Of a DNA stretch of 32,416 nt, positions 17,364 to 25,279 are shown piece after piece. The notes under the pieces are model-generated. The model made no database searches. It was not told where the DNA came from and saw only the letters and a list, made by a program, of their open reading frames with translations. Numbering within the stretch: the stretch's first letter is position 1; each line of letters starts with the position of its first letter. The DNA is from Verrucomicrobiia bacterium (GTDB lineage: Bacteria > Verrucomicrobiota > Verrucomicrobiia > Verrucomicrobiales > Akkermansiaceae), in the NCBI GenBank assembly GCA_030430455.1, contig JAUIJB010000049.1, positions 1 to 32,416 on the forward strand, read 5' to 3'. The position numbers and the translations under genes were made by a program.

Positions 17364-17744
17364 ATGCCTGCCAAGAAAGTTTCCAAGAATCCGGCCAAGA
17401 AAGCCGCCAAGAAAGCCGCCAAGAAGGCCCCGAAGAAGCCGGCCGCCAAGGCCGCCCGGAAGGGGGCCAAGAAAGCCGCCGGCAAGCCGGACAAGAAGCC
17501 CAAGGACGGCAAGAAGAAGGACAAGGACAAGGGCAAGGCCACGCCGAAGGCGGCGGCCAAGCCCGAGAAGCCGCAGGTGGCCCTCAAGCAGGCCGCCAAG
17601 GCGATGGGCCGAACGACGGCCGCCGACCCCGACGCCGTGCGCCACTCTGCCTACCTCAACTTCCGCTCGCGCCTCGAGAAGGGCGAAGCGGGTGACGAGA
17701 TGGGCGACTGGCTCGACGCCGAGCGCCGTCACCGCGGCTCCTGA
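17364..17744 (+). CDS. Histone H1-like Lys/Ala-rich protein with C-terminal DUF2934-like domain
   Basis: 126 residues from ATG 17364. Residues 1-75 are Lys, Ala and Pro repeats (AKKAAKK, KKPAAKAARKGAKKAAGK) like the tail of eukaryotic H1 and bacterial Hc1/AlgP-type proteins. Residues about 88-123 (VRHSAYLNFRSRLEKGEAG, then MGDWLDAER) resemble DUF2934, a short helical domain often annotated only by number. The basic tail predicts non-specific DNA or RNA binding in the nucleoid; the role of the DUF2934 part is unknown. The gene diverges from the OmpA-like gene and ends 55 bp before hom. The low-complexity half could vary in length by slippage. Confidence 0.88.
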   Translation: MPAKKVSKNPAKKAAKKAAKKAPKKPAAKAARKGAKKAAGKPDKKPKDGKKKDKDKGKATPKAAAKPEKPQVALKQAAKAMGRTTAADPDAVRHSAYLNFRSRLEKGEAGDEMGDWLDAERRHRGS

Positions 17745-17799
17745 GCCTGCCCGACCTTTGCGCTTTTCGCGGCGAGTCGCCCTGTTGAGACTCCGCCGC

Positions 17800-19125
17800 G
17801 TGAAGCAGCAATCGAAGCAGCAGACCATCGGCCTCGGACTGGCCGGCCTCGGCACCGTCGGTTCCGGGGTCGTGATCGCCCTGGAGCGCAATGCCGACCT
17901 GATCTCCGACCGCACGGGCGGCAACGTCCGCATGGCGGTCGAGAAGGTGCTGGTGCGCGACCCGGCGAAGCCGCGGCCGGTGACGATCGATGCCGCCAAG
18001 CTGACCACCGACTGGCGCGAGGTCGTTGACGACCCGGCGGTGGCCATCGTGGTCGAGCTGATCGGCGGCACCGACACGGCCTTCGAGATCGTCGCGGCGG
18101 CGCTGAAGGCGGGCAAGCCGGTGGTCACCGGCAACAAGGCGCTGCTCGCCGAACGCGGGGTCGAGCTGTTCGCGTTGTCGCGCGAACACGACACGCCGAT
18201 CCACTTCGAGGCGGCGGTCGCCGGGGGGATCCCGATCATCAAGACGGTCCAGGAAAGCTTCGTCGGCAACCGGATTCACTCGATGATCGGCATCATCAAC
18301 GGCACCTCCAACTACATCCTCGAGCGCATGACCGAGGCCGGCCTGGACTTCGCCGAGGCCCTCAGGGAGGCGCAGGAGCTGGGCTATGCCGAGGCCGACC
18401 CGGCGCTCGACGTCAACGGCTGGGATGCCGCCCACAAGGCGATCCTGCTCGCCTCGCTGGCCTACGGCTTCGCCATCGACCCGGAGCGGGTCCACGTCGC
18501 CGGGATCGAGCAGGTCAGGCCGACCGACATCGAGTTCGCGACCCGCCTCGGCTACGTGGTCAAGCTTTTGGCGGTGGTGCGCGAGCACCCGGGTGGCGAG
18601 GTCGAGTTGCGGCTGCAGCCGTCCTTCATCCCGAAGAGCCACATCCTGGCGAGCGTCCACGGTGTCTTCAACGCGGTGGCGGTGCACGGCGACGCCGCCG
18701 GGGAGTCGCTCTTCTACGGCCGTGGAGCGGGCCAGGACCCGACCGCCTCGTCGGTCGTCGGCGACCTGGTCGAGGCGGCCCGCGGGCTGCACTCGGAGCA
18801 CGGCCACCGCGGTTTCCTGCCCTACCGCGAGGACGGCCGGCTGATGCCGGTCGAGGACACTTCCACGGCCTACTACGTGCGTTTCGACGTCACCGACCGG
18901 CCCGGGGTGATCGCCCAGATCGCGCAGCTCCTTGCCGACGCCGGGATCGGCATTTCCGGCACCCACTCGCCGGTCGACCCGGAGAGCCCCGACGCCGAGT
19001 TCGTCGACATGGTCTTCCTCCTGCACAGCTGCCCCTTCGGCCAATTGAGCCGCACGCTGGAAAAGATCGAGGCCCTCGACTGCATCAACAGCGCACCGGT
19101 GGTGTTCCGGATCGAGAGGCTGTGA
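17800..19125 (+). CDS. hom: Homoserine dehydrogenase
   Basis: 441 residues from GTG 17800; the frame is open upstream through the H1-like gene region, so the start is chosen by homology (about nine residues before the Rossmann strand). NAD(P)-binding GLGTVGSG is at 16-23. Further conserved stretches are VVTGNKALLAERG, HFEAAVAGGIPIIK, NGTSNYILERM and EADPALDVNGWDAAHK with the catalytic Asp/Lys. A C-terminal ACT domain (about 355-441, FDVTDRPGVIAQIAQLLADA) allows feedback control, classically by threonine. It reduces aspartate semialdehyde to homoserine on the way to threonine and methionine. A possible -35 TTGCGC lies at 17758-17763, but the -10 is unclear. mpg follows after 49 bp. Confidence 0.97.
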   Translation: MKQQSKQQTIGLGLAGLGTVGSGVVIALERNADLISDRTGGNVRMAVEKVLVRDPAKPRPVTIDAAKLTTDWREVVDDPAVAIVVELIGGTDTAFEIVAAALKAGKPVVTGNKALLAERGVELFALSREHDTPIHFEAAVAGGIPIIKTVQESFVGNRIHSMIGIINGTSNYILERMTEAGLDFAEALREAQELGYAEADPALDVNGWDAAHKAILLASLAYGFAIDPERVHVAGIEQVRPTDIEFATRLGYVVKLLAVVREHPGGEVELRLQPSFIPKSHILASVHGVFNAVAVHGDAAGESLFYGRGAGQDPTASSVVGDLVEAARGLHSEHGHRGFLPYREDGRLMPVEDTSTAYYVRFDVTDRPGVIAQIAQLLADAGIGISGTHSPVDPESPDAEFVDMVFLLHSCPFGQLSRTLEKIEALDCINSAPVVFRIERL

Positions 19126-19136
19126 GGCGGTCGGCG

Positions 19137-19174
19137 CTGGCCTCGGGCCCCGCGGCGGGGCATGTTGCGCGGCG
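19137..19174 (+). promoter_or_regulatory. Predicted leaderless promoter of mpg
   Basis: CTGGCC (19137-19142), 18-base spacer, CATGTT (19161-19166), then 8 bases to ATG 19175. It fits in the 49-bp gap after hom. Confidence 0.5.
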
Positions 19175-19762
19175 ATGCCGGGCGAGCGACTGACTGCCGA
19201 CGATTTCACCCGCAGCCCGGTGGACTGCGCCCGCGGGCTGGTCGGCGCGCGGTTTCGCTGGAACGGCTGCAGCGGGCGGGTCGTCGAGGTCGAGGCCTAC
19301 GCGGCCGAGGGCGACCCGGCCTGCCACACCTTCTCCCGTCCGAGTGCGCGGCGCTTCGTGGCCGCGCATCCACCGGGAACCGCCTATGTCTACCTGAACT
19401 ACGGGGTCCACTGGTTGTTCAACATCCTGGTTGCCGGGCCGGAGGGGGCTGGTTTCGTGCTGTTCCGCGCGCTCGAGCCGCTCACCGGGGTGGCGGCGAT
19501 GCGCCGCCGGCGTGCCCGCCGGGACCTCCGCGAGCTCTGTTCGGGACCCGGAAAGCTCACCCAGGCGCTGGCGATCCGCGAGGAAGCCCACGGGCGGGAA
19601 TTCCTCGGCGGCGGCCGCTGCGGCTTGTGGCGCGAGGACCCGGCGGGCGGAATCCAAGCGAGTCCGCGGATCGGAATCTCACGGGCCCGCGAGCTCGAGT
19701 GGCGCTTCACGCTCCGCGACAGCCCCTTCCTGAGCGCCCCGGCTCCGGGAGGAACTCGCTGA
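19175..19762 (+). CDS. mpg: 3-methyladenine DNA glycosylase (AAG/MPG family)
   Basis: 195 residues from ATG 19175. AAG-fold landmarks are present in order: RVVEVEAY (38 and 40 are Glu; one is the general base matching human Glu125), ACHTF with His51, YVYLNYGVHWLFNI, VLFRALEPLTG, the conserved LCSGPGKLTQAL (121-132) and RIGISRARELEWRF near the end. It excises alkylated purines and hypoxanthine from DNA to start base-excision repair. Length is typical for bacterial members. It is convergent with the tRNA-Gly(CCC) gene, whose 3' CCA begins only 9 bp beyond the stop codon. Confidence 0.95.
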   Translation: MPGERLTADDFTRSPVDCARGLVGARFRWNGCSGRVVEVEAYAAEGDPACHTFSRPSARRFVAAHPPGTAYVYLNYGVHWLFNILVAGPEGAGFVLFRALEPLTGVAAMRRRRARRDLRELCSGPGKLTQALAIREEAHGREFLGGGRCGLWREDPAGGIQASPRIGISRARELEWRFTLRDSPFLSAPAPGGTR

Positions 19763-19771
19763 GGTTCAGGC

Positions 19772-19845
19772 TGGTACGGGTGATGGGAATCGAACCCACG
19801 TATCGAGCTTGGGAAGCTCGCGTTCTGCCATTGAACTACACCCGC
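19772..19845 (-). tRNA. tRNA-Gly (anticodon CCC), CCA encoded
   Basis: Read on the minus strand from 19845: acceptor GCGGGTG pairs with CACCCGT (one G-U at 1:72), a D arm with GTTCAATGGCAGAAC, anticodon stem CGAGC/GCTCG around the loop TTCCCAA (anticodon CCC), and T loop with GGTTCGATTCC. The discriminator A is followed by encoded CCA (19774-19772). A promoter candidate upstream on the minus strand is TTGTCT, 17 bases, TAACCC. The gene decodes GGG. Confidence 0.95.
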
Positions 19846-19998
19846 CCGTTCAGCCGCGCCGGGGTTAGGGGAATGGCGCGGCGAAGACAACTCAATTCCC
19901 GCTGGAGGAAAGAAAAAAACCTCCGGGAAGCCCTGAGAAATCAATAAAAAAGCCTTGCCGGGGACCTTCGATGGCTGGTAGTTAGAGCCATCATCAGC

Positions 19999-20069
19999 GC
20001 GGGTATAGCTTAGTGGTAAAGCTCTAGCCTTCCAAGCTAGCTAGGCGGGTTCGATTCCCGCTACCCGCT
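19999..20069 (+). tRNA. tRNA-Gly (anticodon TCC), CCA not encoded
   Basis: Acceptor GCGGGTA pairs with TACCCGC; D arm GCTTAGTGGTAAAGC; anticodon stem CTAGC/GCTAG around the loop CTTCCAA (anticodon TCC); T arm GCGGG/CCCGC around TTCGATT; discriminator T at 20069. The next bases are TTG, so CCA must be added by nucleotidyltransferase, unlike the neighbouring tRNA. A promoter candidate is TTGCCG (19955-19960), 18 bases, TAGTTA (19979-19984). It is transcribed away from the CCC tRNA. Confidence 0.96.
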
Positions 20070-20377
20070 TTGCGAGTCCGACTGCCGATCGAAATTCTGC
20101 TCAACGCCTGCCAAACGCCTGCCCAAACCTTGATCTGCCCAAGCCTTGATCAAAGCCTGACCCAAGCGCTGACAGAAATACTGACCGAACTGCCGACGGA
20201 CTCACCACCAACCCAGTACGGAAAGACCCGACCCGAACCCGCGTAAAAAGCAGCTCCAAGCCGATTTGAAGCGCGAAAAACCACCGCAACAACCCAGCCA
20301 CACACCCGCCTCCCTCCACCTCATTTTTTCCTCGCGATCCGGTTGACGCCGGTTCAACTTCCCGAAAGACCAATCCT
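20070..20377. other. Gene-free stretch before the exopolysaccharide module
   Basis: I see no convincing coding region here. From about 20100 to 20200 the plus strand has loose repeats of a CCTGCCCAAACCTTGAT-like word (variants near 20117-20170), followed by CTGAC/CTGCC words. Around 20340-20358 GTTGA and TCAAC form an inverted repeat with a 7-base centre, overlapping a -35-like TTGACG (20343-20348). The matching -10 position (20366-20371, AAGACC) is poor, although it would lie 6 bases before the ATG at 20378. Confidence 0.6.
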
Positions 20378-21004
20378 ATGAAAGCCACCTTCCGATTCGC
20401 CCTCCTGGCGGCAGCATTCTCGCTGCCGCTCAGTGCCGCCGAGAGCAATTGCCTCGAGGTTGCCGTCAGCGTGAAGCACGCCGTGACGGCCCAGCCCGCC
20501 AACGTTCTCGAGATCGTCGAGAAGCAACTGTCCGCCAATCCTGGTTGCGAGTGCGAGGTGGTGAAGGCGGCCATCGAGGCTGCGGAGGCGGATGCGGCCC
20601 TCGTCGCCAACATCGTCGAGACCGCGATTTCGATCTCTCCCGACCAGATGCGCCTCATCTCGCAGTGCGCGGTCGCCGTCGCTCCCGACTCGCTCAGCCA
20701 GGTTCAGGCCGTGCTCGGCCGCCTCGACCCGAACAAGGGCGAGGTCACCTACAGCTCGAAGGACGCCAAGTCGCCGAAGGATCCCATCGAGGTGAAGCCG
20801 GCTTGGAACCCGCTCGACTTCCCCGGTCAGGGACCGGTGGGCCCGAACCCGGGTGGCCCGGGTGGCTACCCCGTCATTCCTCCGGGTCTCCCGCCGACCG
20901 TGCCGCCGGTGATCAATCCGCCGGAAGGCACCCCGGTTGATCCGCGTCCGGGCAACGGCGACTACTACCCGCCCTTCTACGATCCGCGCACCGCTTCGCT
21001 CTGA
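20378..21004 (+). CDS. Secreted protein with Pro/Gly-rich tail, first gene of the export module
   Basis: 208 residues from ATG 20378. Residues 1-20 are a clean signal peptide (ALLAAAFSLPLSAAES). The mature part is helical and slightly acidic (residues 25-115) with four cysteines (25, 57, 59, 97) that could form two disulfides. Residues about 125-208 are Pro/Gly-rich with runs such as GPVGPNPGGPGGYPVIPPG, and end near YYPPFYDPRTASL. I recognise no domain. It lies 62 bp upstream of the beta-barrel gene on the same strand, with a single strong terminator after that gene, so the pair is probably one transcript and may work in polysaccharide export. Confidence 0.8.
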   Translation: MKATFRFALLAAAFSLPLSAAESNCLEVAVSVKHAVTAQPANVLEIVEKQLSANPGCECEVVKAAIEAAEADAALVANIVETAISISPDQMRLISQCAVAVAPDSLSQVQAVLGRLDPNKGEVTYSSKDAKSPKDPIEVKPAWNPLDFPGQGPVGPNPGGPGGYPVIPPGLPPTVPPVINPPEGTPVDPRPGNGDYYPPFYDPRTASL

Positions 21005-21066
21005 ACCCCCAGGCCGCTGCCCGGCCCCGGCCGAGGCAAACCTCCCCATCCATTCATCACCATCGC

Positions 21067-22335
21067 ATGAAACGAAAACTCATTCTGGCCGCCGCCCTCA
21101 GTCCCCTTCTTGGAGCTGCCACTGCGCAAGAGGGTCTCTATTACATCGGCTCCGAAGCCCAGGAAAGCCTGCCCCTCAAGTGGGTCGTCGGTGCCAACCT
21201 GATCTACGACGACAACACCACCCCGACGGTGGCCGTCGGACCGGGCGCCAATGACGAGACGCTGTCGATCAATCCCTACGCCGGCGTTTCCTTCGTCAAC
21301 ATGACGCCGCAGTCGACCCTCGATGTCTACGCGCGATTCGGCCTGGTCTACTACTTCGACGAACCGGCCGGCTTCGGCAGCGACGACCTCTACCCGCAGG
21401 TCCGCGTTGGCTTGAACTGGACCCGCCGCTTCAGCGAGCGCCTCCGCTTCAGCACCCGCAACTTCGTCGCCTACGAGCTCGAGCCGGACTACTCCTACGG
21501 CTTCGCGACCACCCGCCAGCTCGATGCCTACCTCTACTGGCAGACCGACAACTCGATCGGTTATCGCTGGACCGAGCGCTTCGCGACCTACACCGGCTTC
21601 CGCCTGACGGGTCTCGACTACGACAGCGCCGTCACCAACGGCGACCGCTTCACCTGGGAGATCTACAACCAGTTCCGCTACCAGTTCACGCCCCAGACGG
21701 TCGGAACGCTGGATTACCGCTACGCCCAGACCGATGCCGATGGCCTCGCCGCGGATTCGGAGTCGCACTTCCTGCTGCTCGGTGTGGAGCATCGCTTCAG
21801 CCCGAACACGATCCTGGTCGCCCGCGCCGGTGCCCAGTTCAAGAAGACGGATGCCGCACTCGGTACGGACACCACGGCCCCCTACCTCGAACTGGCACTG
21901 CGCTCGCAGATCAACCAGAACTTCTCGGTTCGCGGCTTCGCTCGCTACGGCTCGGAAGTCTATGACACGACCCGTGCGGTCGTCAGCCCGGGCGGCGCCG
22001 GTCTCTACGACTTCGACGACCGCCGCACCTTCCGCCTCGGCATCTCCTCCGAGTATGCCTTCTCGGATCGCTTCAGCCTGTTCGGCGGTGTCGACTACAT
22101 CCCGGCGAGCTTCGACGACGGCCGCTTGGTAGCCGCCACCGGTGGCGTGCCCCCGCTGACTGCCGGCGGCATCGACGAGGACCTCTTCAATGCCTACATC
22201 GGGGTCTCCGTCCAGATGACCGACTTCCTCTACGGCAGCCTGTCCTACAACTTCACCGACAGCAGCTCCGACTTCCCCGGCTTCTCCTACGACCGGAATC
22301 GGATCAGCCTCGGAATCCGCGCCGAGTTCGAGTAA
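21067..22335 (+). CDS. Outer membrane beta-barrel protein (BBP2/EpsL-like) of the exopolysaccharide module
   Basis: 422 residues from ATG 21067. A signal peptide (MKRKLILAAALSPLLGAATAQ) is followed by alternating amphipathic strands with many Tyr and Phe at strand ends, for example LDVYARFGLVYYF, FATYTGFRLTGLDY, FRYQFTPQTVGTLDYRYAQT and the final RNRISLGIRAEF. The pattern and size match the putative beta-barrel porin type 2 family, often found beside exopolysaccharide kinase/export genes, but the family call rests on overall pattern. It would form the outer membrane exit for polymer or help to fix it at the surface. A Rho-independent terminator ends this unit at 22402-22438. Confidence 0.85.
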   Translation: MKRKLILAAALSPLLGAATAQEGLYYIGSEAQESLPLKWVVGANLIYDDNTTPTVAVGPGANDETLSINPYAGVSFVNMTPQSTLDVYARFGLVYYFDEPAGFGSDDLYPQVRVGLNWTRRFSERLRFSTRNFVAYELEPDYSYGFATTRQLDAYLYWQTDNSIGYRWTERFATYTGFRLTGLDYDSAVTNGDRFTWEIYNQFRYQFTPQTVGTLDYRYAQTDADGLAADSESHFLLLGVEHRFSPNTILVARAGAQFKKTDAALGTDTTAPYLELALRSQINQNFSVRGFARYGSEVYDTTRAVVSPGGAGLYDFDDRRTFRLGISSEYAFSDRFSLFGGVDYIPASFDDGRLVAATGGVPPLTAGGIDEDLFNAYIGVSVQMTDFLYGSLSYNFTDSSSDFPGFSYDRNRISLGIRAEFE

Positions 22336-22401
22336 TCCACGACCCGGCAACGGACCGCTTCAGGAATACCTTAACAGAGAAACCAAGAAGCTTCTCAACG
22401 G

Positions 22402-22438
22402 AACTCCCGCAATGTCTCCATTGCGGGAGTTTTTCGTT
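22402..22438 (+). terminator. Rho-independent terminator after the beta-barrel gene
   Basis: A perfect 13-bp stem (AACTCCCGCAATG at 22402-22414, complement at 22419-22431) encloses a TCTC loop and is followed by a T-rich tract. It is the only textbook intrinsic terminator I found in the window. It separates the barrel gene from the kinase gene, whose promoter begins at its end. Confidence 0.93.
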
Positions 22439-22466
22439 TGAACCCCAACGGTCCCTGACCGATTAA
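22438..22466 (+). promoter_or_regulatory. Predicted promoter of the BY-kinase gene
   Basis: TTGAAC (22438-22443), 17-base spacer, GATTAA (22461-22466). The predicted start of transcription is near 22473, giving a leader of about 13 bases before ATG 22486, with no Shine-Dalgarno sequence in it. It starts within the T tract of the preceding terminator. Confidence 0.5.
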
Positions 22467-22485
22467 TTCCGCCCCGTATCCATCC

Positions 22486-24654
22486 ATGAACCCCGAATCC
22501 AGTTCCTCATCGGAGGCAGCCCTTCACGCGGTCGACTATTGGCAGGTCATCAAGAACCGCTACGGCATCATCCTGCTGACCTTCCTGCTCGTCTTCATGA
22601 CGGCGCTCGTCATCACCTCGGTGATGCCGAAGAAGTACGAGTCGACCTCGGTCGTCCAGGTCCAGGGCAGGACGCCCACGGTCGAGGTGATCCCCGGGAT
22701 GGTGACCCGGAACTACTCCTCCAACAGCATGACCTTCTTCCCCACCGAGTTCGAGGTCATCAAGGCACAGAAGACCCTCGACATCGCGATCGAGGACCTC
22801 GACCTGGTCAACCGCTGGGGCATGGACCGCGAGAAGGTCCGCAAGGAGCTCGAGAACATGATCAGCGCGGAGAACATCCGCGGGACCGACCTCATCGAGA
22901 TCCGCGTGCGCGCGTCGACCCCGTCCGACGCGCAGATGGTCGCCGAGAAGATCTCCGAGGCCTACCGCAAGCGTCGTACTGAGCTCGAGGGAGATCGCAT
23001 CAACGTCGCGCTCGATGAGCTTCGCGAAGCGGTCCGGGCACAGGAGGACGCCGTGGAGGAGAAGCGCAAGGTGCTCACCATGATCATCCGCAACGAGGGG
23101 GTCATCTACGAGGGGTCCTTCCAGATGGGCCGCGGTGCCGCCGGCTGGAGCGACGCCGATGAAGCCACGGTGGCCGCCGAGGAATACACCCGGCTATCGA
23201 GCGAGAAGATCAAGCTGGAGAGCATGATCGAGACCCTGCTGCGCTACGACGGCGAGCAGCTGATGACCTACGCCGCCGGCCTGCAACTCCCCGAGAACAT
23301 CATCCGCACGCTCCACCCGCAGTACCTCGAGGCGAAGCGCCAGTTCGAGTCGTTGACCCAGAGCGGCCTCGGCCAGAACCACCCGCTGGTGAAGCAGCAG
23401 GCGAACATCGTCGCCGGAATGAAGCGTGACCTCGCCGAGGGCGTCGACGCCCTGCGCGAGACCCTCCGTGCCCAGCTCGAGCTCTCCAAGGAGCAACTCG
23501 AGCGCCTCGGCCTGCGCAAGGACGACACCGAGGACAAGGCCGTCGAGCAGAGCGTTGCGAGGCAGGCCTTTGAGGACGCCCGCGCCGAGTTCGAGACCGC
23601 CCAGCGGCTCCTCGAGCAGCTCAAGGTCAAGCAGGTCAGCGAGGAGATGCAGAAGCGCATCACCGAGGACCCGATCATCGTCCACGCCGACCCGGTCGAG
23701 TCGAACATCCCGGTCAGTCCGAACGTGACTCTGAACCTCGCCCTCGGCGCCGTCGTCGGCCTGATCTTCGGCGTCGGCATCGCCTTCTTCCTCGAGTACC
23801 TCGACACCTCGGTGAAGACGCTCGAGGACGTCGAGCGCTACCTCCAGGTTCCCGTCCTGGCGGTCATTCCCCGCGACGTCGGCGTGCTCTACAAGCAGAG
23901 CGGCATGAGTCCCGACGCGGAGGCCTACCGGATCCTAAGAACCAACATCGAGTTCAACCGCAAGAACCCCGAGGACAACGCCATCACGGTGGTCTCGGGC
24001 GGCGCGGGTGAAGGCAAGTCGACCACCCTGGTCAACCTCGCCTACATCTGCGCGCAGGGTGGCTACACCACCCTCATGATCGACGCCGACCTTCGTCGTC
24101 CGCGGCTCCACACCTTCTTCGACATCAACAACTCGGTCGGCCTGACGAACTACCTGACCACCGACCTGATGCTCGAGGACGTGATCCTCCAGACCCCGGT
24201 CGACAACCTCTACTTCATGCCGTCGGGCATCCTGCCCGCCGACGCGGCCGGCATCCTCAACTCCCGCCGGATGTCGGAGCTGATCCAGGACGTGAAGCAA
24301 CGCTTCGACCTCGTCCTGGTCGACTCCCCGCCGATCCTCGGGGTCAGCGACGCCTCGGTGCTCGCCAGCGAGGTCGACCTGACGATGGTGGTCGTCCAGC
24401 ACCGCAAGCTGCCGCGCAACATGCTGATGCGGGTCAAGCAGGCGGTCGAGTCCGTCGGCGGCCACGTGATCGGGGTGGTCCTCAACAACGTCGACGTCCG
24501 CAGCGACAGCCAGTACCAGTATTACACCTCCTACTACACCTACTACGCCCCGGCGGAGAACCAGCCGGCTCCCTCGGCCGGCAAGAAGTCCGACGGCCCG
24601 GCCCCCGCGCCGCAGCAGCCGTCGAAGCCGGGTTCGAAGGAAGACCTCTATTGA
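22486..24654 (+). CDS. Wzz-BY-kinase fusion: polysaccharide co-polymerase and tyrosine autokinase
   Basis: 722 residues from ATG 22486. The Wzz domain begins with membrane span 1 (26-47, IILLTFLLVFMTALVI), has a long periplasmic coiled coil (about 170-390, many EQLERL and LEQLKVK heptads) and returns through span 2 (about 417-440). The cytoplasmic kinase domain has Walker A GGAGEGKST (505-513), Walker A' LMIDADLRRP (from 530) and Walker B LVLVDSPP (about 609). A tyrosine cluster follows at 676-690 (QYQYYTSYYTYY), and Tyr is also the last residue. By family, autophosphorylation of this cluster cycles with oligomerisation to control polymer length and export. The wza-like gene follows closely. 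Confidence 0.95.
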   Translation: MNPESSSSSEAALHAVDYWQVIKNRYGIILLTFLLVFMTALVITSVMPKKYESTSVVQVQGRTPTVEVIPGMVTRNYSSNSMTFFPTEFEVIKAQKTLDIAIEDLDLVNRWGMDREKVRKELENMISAENIRGTDLIEIRVRASTPSDAQMVAEKISEAYRKRRTELEGDRINVALDELREAVRAQEDAVEEKRKVLTMIIRNEGVIYEGSFQMGRGAAGWSDADEATVAAEEYTRLSSEKIKLESMIETLLRYDGEQLMTYAAGLQLPENIIRTLHPQYLEAKRQFESLTQSGLGQNHPLVKQQANIVAGMKRDLAEGVDALRETLRAQLELSKEQLERLGLRKDDTEDKAVEQSVARQAFEDARAEFETAQRLLEQLKVKQVSEEMQKRITEDPIIVHADPVESNIPVSPNVTLNLALGAVVGLIFGVGIAFFLEYLDTSVKTLEDVERYLQVPVLAVIPRDVGVLYKQSGMSPDAEAYRILRTNIEFNRKNPEDNAITVVSGGAGEGKSTTLVNLAYICAQGGYTTLMIDADLRRPRLHTFFDINNSVGLTNYLTTDLMLEDVILQTPVDNLYFMPSGILPADAAGILNSRRMSELIQDVKQRFDLVLVDSPPILGVSDASVLASEVDLTMVVVQHRKLPRNMLMRVKQAVESVGGHVIGVVLNNVDVRSDSQYQYYTSYYTYYAPAENQPAPSAGKKSDGPAPAPQQPSKPGSKEDLY

Positions 24655-24689
24655 CACCTCCGCCGATCGGAGCGACTCCATTGAACGCC

Positions 24690-25253
24690 ATGAAACCTGT
24701 TTTCCTCCTCTTTGCCCTGCTGTGGGCGCTGGTGATTCCGGCGTCCGCCCAGACGACCATCAACGCCGGCCGAGCGATCGAGATCCGGATCCAGGGAGTT
24801 CCCACCGAGGAAATGACCCGGATCAACAACACCTACACGGTTTCCGAGCAGGGCTACATCCGCATGCCCTTCATCGGCAACGTGAAGGCGTCCGGCCTGT
24901 CGGCCCACGCCCTCGCCTCCAGCATCGAGGCCCGCTACCGCGCCGACAAGATCTACACCAACCCGACGATCCAGGTGATCAAGTCCAGTGACGAGACGCT
25001 CGAGGAGTACATCGTCACGGTCGGTGGCCAGGTCCGGCGGCCCGGCCCGGTGAAGTACATCCGCGGCCTGACCATCTACAATGCGGTCCAGGCCGGCGGC
25101 GGAGCCACCGAGTTCGGCAGCATGTACCGGGTGAAGCTCATCCGCAACGGGCGGCTGAGGGAGCTCGACCTGACCAGGACCCAGAACAAGGGAATCCTCG
25201 TCGAGCCGAACGACACGATCGAGGTGCCGCAGAAGAACCTCTGGGGCCGCTGA
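24690..25253 (+). CDS. Minimal Wza-like polysaccharide export protein
   Basis: 187 residues from ATG 24690. Signal peptide MKPVFLLFALLWALVIPASAQ; no lipobox cysteine. A polysaccharide-export (PES) domain follows (about 25-108, RIQGVPTEEMTRINNTYTV, GYIRMPFIGNVKASGL), then one SLBB-type domain (about 112-175, VTVGGQVRRPGPVKY and NAVQAGGGATEFG). It stops at VEPNDTIEVPQKNLWGR. E. coli Wza is a 379-residue lipoprotein with several extra domains and a C-terminal helix that spans the outer membrane; none of that is present here. The outer membrane pore is therefore probably provided by another protein such as the barrel at 21067-22335. It begins 35 bp after the kinase stop, in the same operon. Confidence 0.92.
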   Translation: MKPVFLLFALLWALVIPASAQTTINAGRAIEIRIQGVPTEEMTRINNTYTVSEQGYIRMPFIGNVKASGLSAHALASSIEARYRADKIYTNPTIQVIKSSDETLEEYIVTVGGQVRRPGPVKYIRGLTIYNAVQAGGGATEFGSMYRVKLIRNGRLRELDLTRTQNKGILVEPNDTIEVPQKNLWGR

Positions 25254-25279
25254 GCGGCAGCTCCGCCCCCGCACGCCGG

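Noticed and set aside
17329..17799. Upstream extension of the homoserine dehydrogenase frame by 157 residues
   Set aside because: It overlaps the whole H1-like gene in another frame and encodes Arg/Pro-rich low complexity; homology places the start at GTG 17800.
19904..19924. GGAGG/CCTCC inverted repeat between the tRNA genes as a terminator
   Set aside because: The stem is only 5 bp with an 11-base A-rich loop and no downstream T tract, and both flanking tRNAs are transcribed away from it.
19162..19947. Plus-strand open frame running through the tRNA-Gly(CCC) gene
   Set aside because: It is out of frame with the well-supported mpg gene and crosses a complete tRNA on the opposite strand.
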